A stretch of DNA of 64,000 nt from Silene conica (Eukaryota; Streptophyta; Magnoliopsida; Caryophyllales; Caryophyllaceae). A model generated the notes under the pieces. The model did no database searches. It had not been told where the DNA came from and saw only the letters and a list, made by a program, of their open reading frames with translations. Below, in pieces: positions 59,836-64,000 of this stretch (within the stretch, counting starts at the first letter, position 1; the number at the start of each line of letters is the position of its first letter). Where the stretch lies: positions 2,380,649 to 2,444,648 of the forward strand of contig CM055312.2 in assembly GCA_029255685.2 (NCBI GenBank). Reading direction: 5' to 3'. The translations under genes and the position numbers were made by a program.

Positions 59836-60807
59836 TAGATCCATGTACATAGTTAGCCATCTTTTCAAGATTGACAAAATTTTGGTGTCTGGTAAATTTT
59901 TGAGATTAACCGCAGTGCTTAGAAAATGGAGGCGTCCTGGAAAGCCCTGTACAAAGTTAACTTACAGAAGGGATATATATGGTAAATTAGTAAATTACCC
60001 TGCTCAATCTCACTCTCAAGATTCAAGACTTCTGCGTTTACAAGAATCGGCCATTCTTTCAGCTTATTTACCTGGTACACCACCATCGACAGTTGGCAAG
60101 TGTAGTATAGTTTCTCAATCCTTTTTTGTAATCAAGAGTGGGGGCAGCCAGTGCCTTGCATCTCTTATTTATCTGTTTTTTGGAGAATATTTCTTTCATT
60201 TAGGAAGGAAAAAGGGTTTTAAATCTCAATTATTCAACTCTATAAACCCTAATAAAAATCATATTTTTTGCTCAGGGGTAATAAAGTTCATATTTTTTGC
60301 TAAGGTGTTTCAGTTTACAGCAGAATGTCTAGTTATTGCAGGTTTGCAGTGTTGAATGTACTAACATTACAACATTTTGAGGTGGGTTGGAGAATGGCAG
60401 CGGTAAGTATGCTGGCAAGCGGGACTTCTGTGTCGGGCTTGAGATATGTGTGTGCTGTTGTTGGGTTCGGCAACACACATTGTCAAAGCTGGGTGAGTAG
60501 GGTCATTTCAAGTAAACAGGCAAACAGTATTGTCGGTGTTGAGATTTTTTGGGGTGTTGTTTGCCTTGGGGTAAACTCAAATATCAAAGTGGGTTAAAAT
60601 TGTTTTAATACAAATTTGGAAGCAAGTCAGACCGATTTGGGAGAGGCCATTTGAGTTGGGTTGAGTTTAGAAGGGTTAGAAACTACCATCCCTTCTCTGA
60701 GGAATCGGGTTATGAGAATGAGTGCATCAGGACTTGGATCGAAAATTCACTACAATTTATGTCCAACCACTAGTCTAAGATCGATTTGGTTTTTTTTTTT
60801 TTTGGGC
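59836..60807 (+). other. HAC1 3' flank, probable 3' UTR then spacer
   Basis: The first few hundred bases after the stop (TAG 59833-59835) likely form the 3' UTR. No clear AATAAA was assigned. Several short ORFs to 60858 have no recognisable domain. Confidence 0.4.
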
Positions 60808-61263
60808 AGCTGTAAAAGACATCCTTACAAATTCGTGGCTCGTTTCGCTAGGCGATGAGCAACTGGGTTTAGATTTCTAGGAATAAAATTAAAGCCAATA
60901 CAATGGAAAAGAGGTAAATTAGCTTCAATATCGATAAGCATTCCTTGCGTTAAATGGTGTTCATTCTCCACTCCTGTGATCAGGAATAAGATCTGTAGGC
61001 AATCAGAATACACGTCCAAATGTAGAAAACCATTAGCACTAGCCCATCGTAAAACTTCTCGAATACCCTTTGCCTCCGCTTGTAATGCAGATTCAGACCA
61101 TGAGCTACTGCCTCCTTCATAGACGATTAACCCATCGACATTAAAGATAGTTTACCTCTTTTCCATTGTATTAGCTTTAATTTTATTCCTAGAAACCTGA
61201 ACTTAGTTGCTCATCGCTTAGCGAAACGAGCCACGAATTTGTAAGGAGGTCTTTTACAGCTGC
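60808..61263. pseudogene. Two head-to-head RNase H retro-fragments
   Basis: The minus-strand copy (about 61145 down to 60825) reads in one frame NVDGLIVYEGGSSSWSESAL, AEAKGIREVLRWASANGF, DVYSDCLQ and NLNPVAHRLAKRATNL, an RVT_3-type RNase H domain of plant LINEs or retro-derived genes. The plus-strand copy (61151-61263) repeats only its last part (RNLNLVAHRLAKRATNL). Each outer end carries a homopolymer run (T at about 60790, A at about 61270) where a poly-A tail should be. The arms pair over about 110 bp. Confidence 0.7.
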
Positions 61264-61555
61264 AACAAAAAAAAAGAGATCGACTCGGTTAAAAAATGTG
61301 TGCGTAGGTGTTTATGCACAACTGTACACAAACAAATTGCGATTCTATATTTATTTGCAAAATGGATTGCAAATATACTGTTCTGGTATATACATCATAC
61401 TTACTAAAAGGCCATAGTAAAATATGCTCCTAAAGATCAAAAACCACCCACTTTATGCCTCTAGTTCGTGATTTACATTTCGAAAGTGGATAATTATTAG
61501 GCTAAAAAGCTCAACACTCGAAGACGAGGCTTAACAATCCAAAAGACGGGGCATA
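61264..61555. other. Spacer and 3' UTR of the DUF547 gene
   Basis: AT-rich DNA between the retro-fragments and the DUF547 stop codon, probably including that gene's 3' UTR. No other feature seen. Confidence 0.5.
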
Positions 61556-63564
61556 TCATTGCTGGCGGACCGTGTCAGGCAGAAAGAGGTAACGAAATCG
61601 AGAGTCAAACGAAAGAACGCCACAATTCCGAGAACTGAAAAGTTTCTGCCGCTTTTGAGTTATGTTAAGCTCGATAAAAGTAGCTTGTTCAGGTGTAAGA
61701 TACCGTGATATCCACTGAGCCAATTTTGAGTCATCAACGTAATTTCTGGCAAATCCGTGCAACATCTTTGGCACCAGCAGCTTCCCTTTGCTGCTCACAC
61801 CGACTGAAGCCCGAATAAAATCACGCTGTGCTGCTTCAAGTTCATCTCTGACATTCTTTGCTGATAAAACTTGAATCTGAAGGGCATGGTAGGAAAATAA
61901 GGCATCAGAAATACTCCGTCAGCTATGTTACTCGGACTCGTTTAGAAGTAACCGACACGGGTACGTGTCTAAGGGTCGAACTTGGCTATTTTATTGAAAA
62001 ATATGCACATTTTGGTCTAAAATGAGGTGTCCATGTGTCATACCCACGTCCGAGTGTGGAGTGTGGGACACGGGTACGCGAGGAAATTAGAAGAGTCGGA
62101 GTAACATAGTCCGTCAGTGGGAATGAATACTAGAACTTCAGATAACAGGTAGGGATTTCACGACATTACCGCAGGAGATGAGTACATTCCACAGCTAAGA
62201 GCAAATGCTACGTTTGGTTCGTATGAATCGATTGCAAACTTCTTTTGCTCTTCTGATACTTTTAGCTTGTGCAGAGGAAGAAGCAAAGCCTAATGACAAC
62301 AAACAAATAAATGCATCAAACTCTGCAAGTTACAGATAGAGAAAAACTATCTGGAAGAAGATGTGAAAAAGACCAACAATATGATTTAATTGCGAAACAG
62401 TATCCGTTTTGTCTCACATATTGGTAAACCTGCTTACATAAGAGTTAGGCCCTGTTCTTTTCGGCTGAAACGATCTGAATTGAATTAATTGGAATAGAGC
62501 TTAATTGAACTAAATTGAGTGAAACTGAATTGAGGTGAATTTAGTTGAATTAAAAGTTAATTTTGTGAAGAGATTAACTTAGTATAATTGATTGAACGTA
62601 AATAAAACTTAATGAAATACAGCTAAACAAAATTGAACGGAGCTGAAATTAAGCCAGAAAGAACAGGGCCTTAAAGACCCTCCTTGCCCGTCGACCCGTC
62701 GTCCTTAGACAACAACCCTTGAGGCACAGAAAAAACAATGCTTTTATGGATATGTCGAAAAAATATATAAAGGGGATTCATACAATTTGTGGACGGTGAA
62801 TAGGCGGTCTCATCTTCAGGATCACGTATTCAATGACAGCAGCACTAAATAGATGCCCTCCAACTGTATAGGCTGCCTGAGAAAGAAGACCATATATGAA
62901 ATTAGAGTCCGGAATTCTAAGCATATTGGAATCAATAAAGACCAGTGTGATGTCAGTCTGGGAATTTGCTTGATCAGTTCCGTTTCTCGATAACAGAAAA
63001 CTGTAGTCTGATTCTGTAAGCATGTATCTGATTTATTTTTCATATTGGACTGTTTTCATTTTTTGTTTCACTCCACTTCCGTTTTTTTTCTTTTCTTTCT
63101 TTTTTCTCTTGTTGAGATGAGAGTTCACTCATGACGGTTCCAAAGGATGATTCATGTCAGCCGATCCCAAAACATTTTGGGACTAAGGCTCTGATGTTGT
63201 TATTGTTGTTGTTGTATTGCACTGTTCTCGCAATTTGTGGAAATATTAACTGAGCAAATCCCAATGAGAGGAGATCTCTTTAAAAATCTTTAAAAAAGCT
63301 CAAACCTTTTGCAGCAATGAAAAGAACTTTGATTCGCTTCGAGGAACCCCATAAGCGAGATAAGCCTGCATTCCACACAACATAATAATGTACTTGCATT
63401 AAGTTGACATCTAACAATTCAATTACGCAAATGTACGGAAATGTAATGTAGAAACTGACATGCATCAACAAGGCATTATACAAGTTGACCCAGAAGGCCA
63501 GTTTTTCATCACTGCTCAAGAGGATAGGATTGACTTTGGCCAGTTGCTCAACAAGTATTCTGTC
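61556..63564 (-). CDS. DUF547 protein, 3' part; continues beyond window
   Basis: Five in-phase exons on the minus strand, in coding order 63460-63564, 63306-63365, 62784-62876, 62170-62289 and 61556-61876, give 232 residues plus stop. They read RILVEQLAKVNPILLSSDEK, AFWVNLYNALLMH, AYLAYGVPRSESKFFSLLQK, AAYTVGGHLFSAAVIEYVIL, ALLLPLHKLKVSEEQKKFAI, ALSCGMYSSPA, NVRDELEAAQRDFIRASVGV and finally NCGVLSFDSRFRYLFLPD. This is the DUF547 domain and the conserved C-terminus of plant DUF547 proteins, many of which have an N-terminal leucine-zipper region (not in view). All junctions keep phase 0 and have GT/AG. Biochemical function of the domain is unknown to me. The next upstream exon was not found before 64000. 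Confidence 0.9.
61923..62109. mobile_element. MULE-type MITE in DUF547 intron
   Basis: Ends CTATGTTACTCGGACTC and GAGTCGGAGTAACATAG are perfectly inverted. TCCGTCAG repeats directly on both sides. The interior matches 48235 and 50690. Confidence 0.85.
62448..62670. mobile_element. PIF/Harbinger MITE in DUF547 intron, 223 bp
   Basis: GGCCCTGTTCTTTTCGGCTG to AAGAACAGGGCC, flanked by TTA (62445-62447, 62671-62673). Same length and family as 2746-2968. Confidence 0.88.
63051..63216 (+). mobile_element. Au-type SINE in DUF547 intron
   Basis: Matches 50181-50337: TGAGAGTTCACTCATGACGG, GATTCATGTCAGCCGATCCC, CATTTTGGGACTAAGGCTCT, then a TTG-repeat tail. Confidence 0.75.
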
Positions 63565-64000
63565 CTCCAAACAAGAAAACCAAATGAACAAATCAGCTAC
63601 GGGTTGATCCTCCCCCCAAAAAATCTTGGTAAGTAATACAAGTTTTACATGGATGCTACGCATGCAAATAAGCTACATGAAATGGTAAAAGAAAACAGAA
63701 AGAACGGCATCTGACATAGCTCACTGAACTAGACAAAATGTCAGCTGTTCTCCTACAGGAGTATAGGAATGTCCTATAGTATAAAACCAAATGAACCAAA
63801 CAGCTAAAGTTTATCTTAAATAAAAAGACTTGATGTGTCATACAAGTTATACATATTGTGTCGCATGAGAAGAAAAAAAGAGGACAGCAAGTGCGGCATC
63901 TGACGTAGCTGAACTAGACAAAAACATAAGCTGTTCTCTCATGAGACTGTCTTACAACATAAAAGCAGATCAAAAAGAGAGTAGCTCAAAAAGAAGATGC
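63565..64000 (-). other. DUF547 intron, no further exon seen
   Basis: Continues the intron upstream of the 63460-63564 exon. Two similar phrases (GGCATCTGACATAGCTCACT near 63706 and GGCATCTGACGTAGCTGAAC near 63896) form a partial duplication of about 190-bp spacing. No convincing exon. Confidence 0.4.

Noticed and set aside
59819-60858. Short plus-strand ORFs after HAC1
   Set aside because: They have no domain, start inside or after the last exon, and probably lie in the 3' UTR and spacer.

Overview
The window is nuclear DNA from a flowering plant, almost certainly a eudicot. It is AT-rich, genes carry GT/AG introns, and the DNA between genes is packed with plant transposon families: Ty1/copia, RVT LINE, Helitron, mariner/Stowaway, PIF/Harbinger, MULE-type MITEs and tRNA-derived SINEs. 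A cluster of CTCG(A/G)(T/C)CGAG-type palindromes in an LTR-like fragment near 46.5 kb reminds me of Caryophyllaceae (Silene-like) retroelements, but that lineage guess is weak.

Three multi-exon protein genes were rebuilt here by matching splice sites to reading frame. (1) An ankyrin-repeat/ANKRD13-type gene lies on the minus strand (16111-20886, 2 coding exons, 654 aa). (2) A complete CBP/p300-type histone acetyltransferase of the HAC1 class lies on the plus strand (49143-59835, 16 coding exons, 1666 aa), with a 5'-UTR intron (47605-49009). (3) The 3' part of a DUF547 gene lies on the minus strand (61556-63564) and runs off the right edge. A likely small-peptide gene (71 aa, minus strand, 1322-1537) sits near the left edge with a TATA box and CCAAT box in the right places.

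Layout. 0-4.9 kb: a Helitron 3' end, Harbinger MITEs, the small-peptide gene, a SINE and two nested Stowaway MITEs. 4.9-9.9 kb: a complete Ty1/copia element (identical 5-bp TSDs, LTRs differing at 1 of 204 positions) whose pol frame is nevertheless broken. 9.9-15.8 kb: a SINE, a MULE-MITE with 9-bp TSD, several Harbinger elements including one with a transposase relic, and a LINE fragment. 16-21 kb: the ankyrin gene. 21.8-32.7 kb: a Harbinger-like MITE opened by Helitrons, with a 5.4-kb LINE (10-bp TSDs) at the edge of one of them. 32.7-47 kb: MITEs, a relic copy of the HAC1 upstream/5'-UTR region, Helitron ends, a full-length mariner (37103-40869) carrying an extra unknown ORF, more Helitrons and an LTR-like fragment. 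47-60 kb: HAC1. 60.8-61.3 kb: head-to-head RNase H retro-fragments. 61.5-64 kb: the DUF547 gene.

The host genes show no shared pathway. What links the window is transposon activity: introns of all three multi-exon genes contain MITEs and SINEs, and the intergenic blocks are nested transposons whose order of insertion can be read. The best candidates for something undescribed are the accessory ORF inside the mariner element, the Helitrons with several 5' ends but one 3' terminator, and the duplicated HAC1 5' region.
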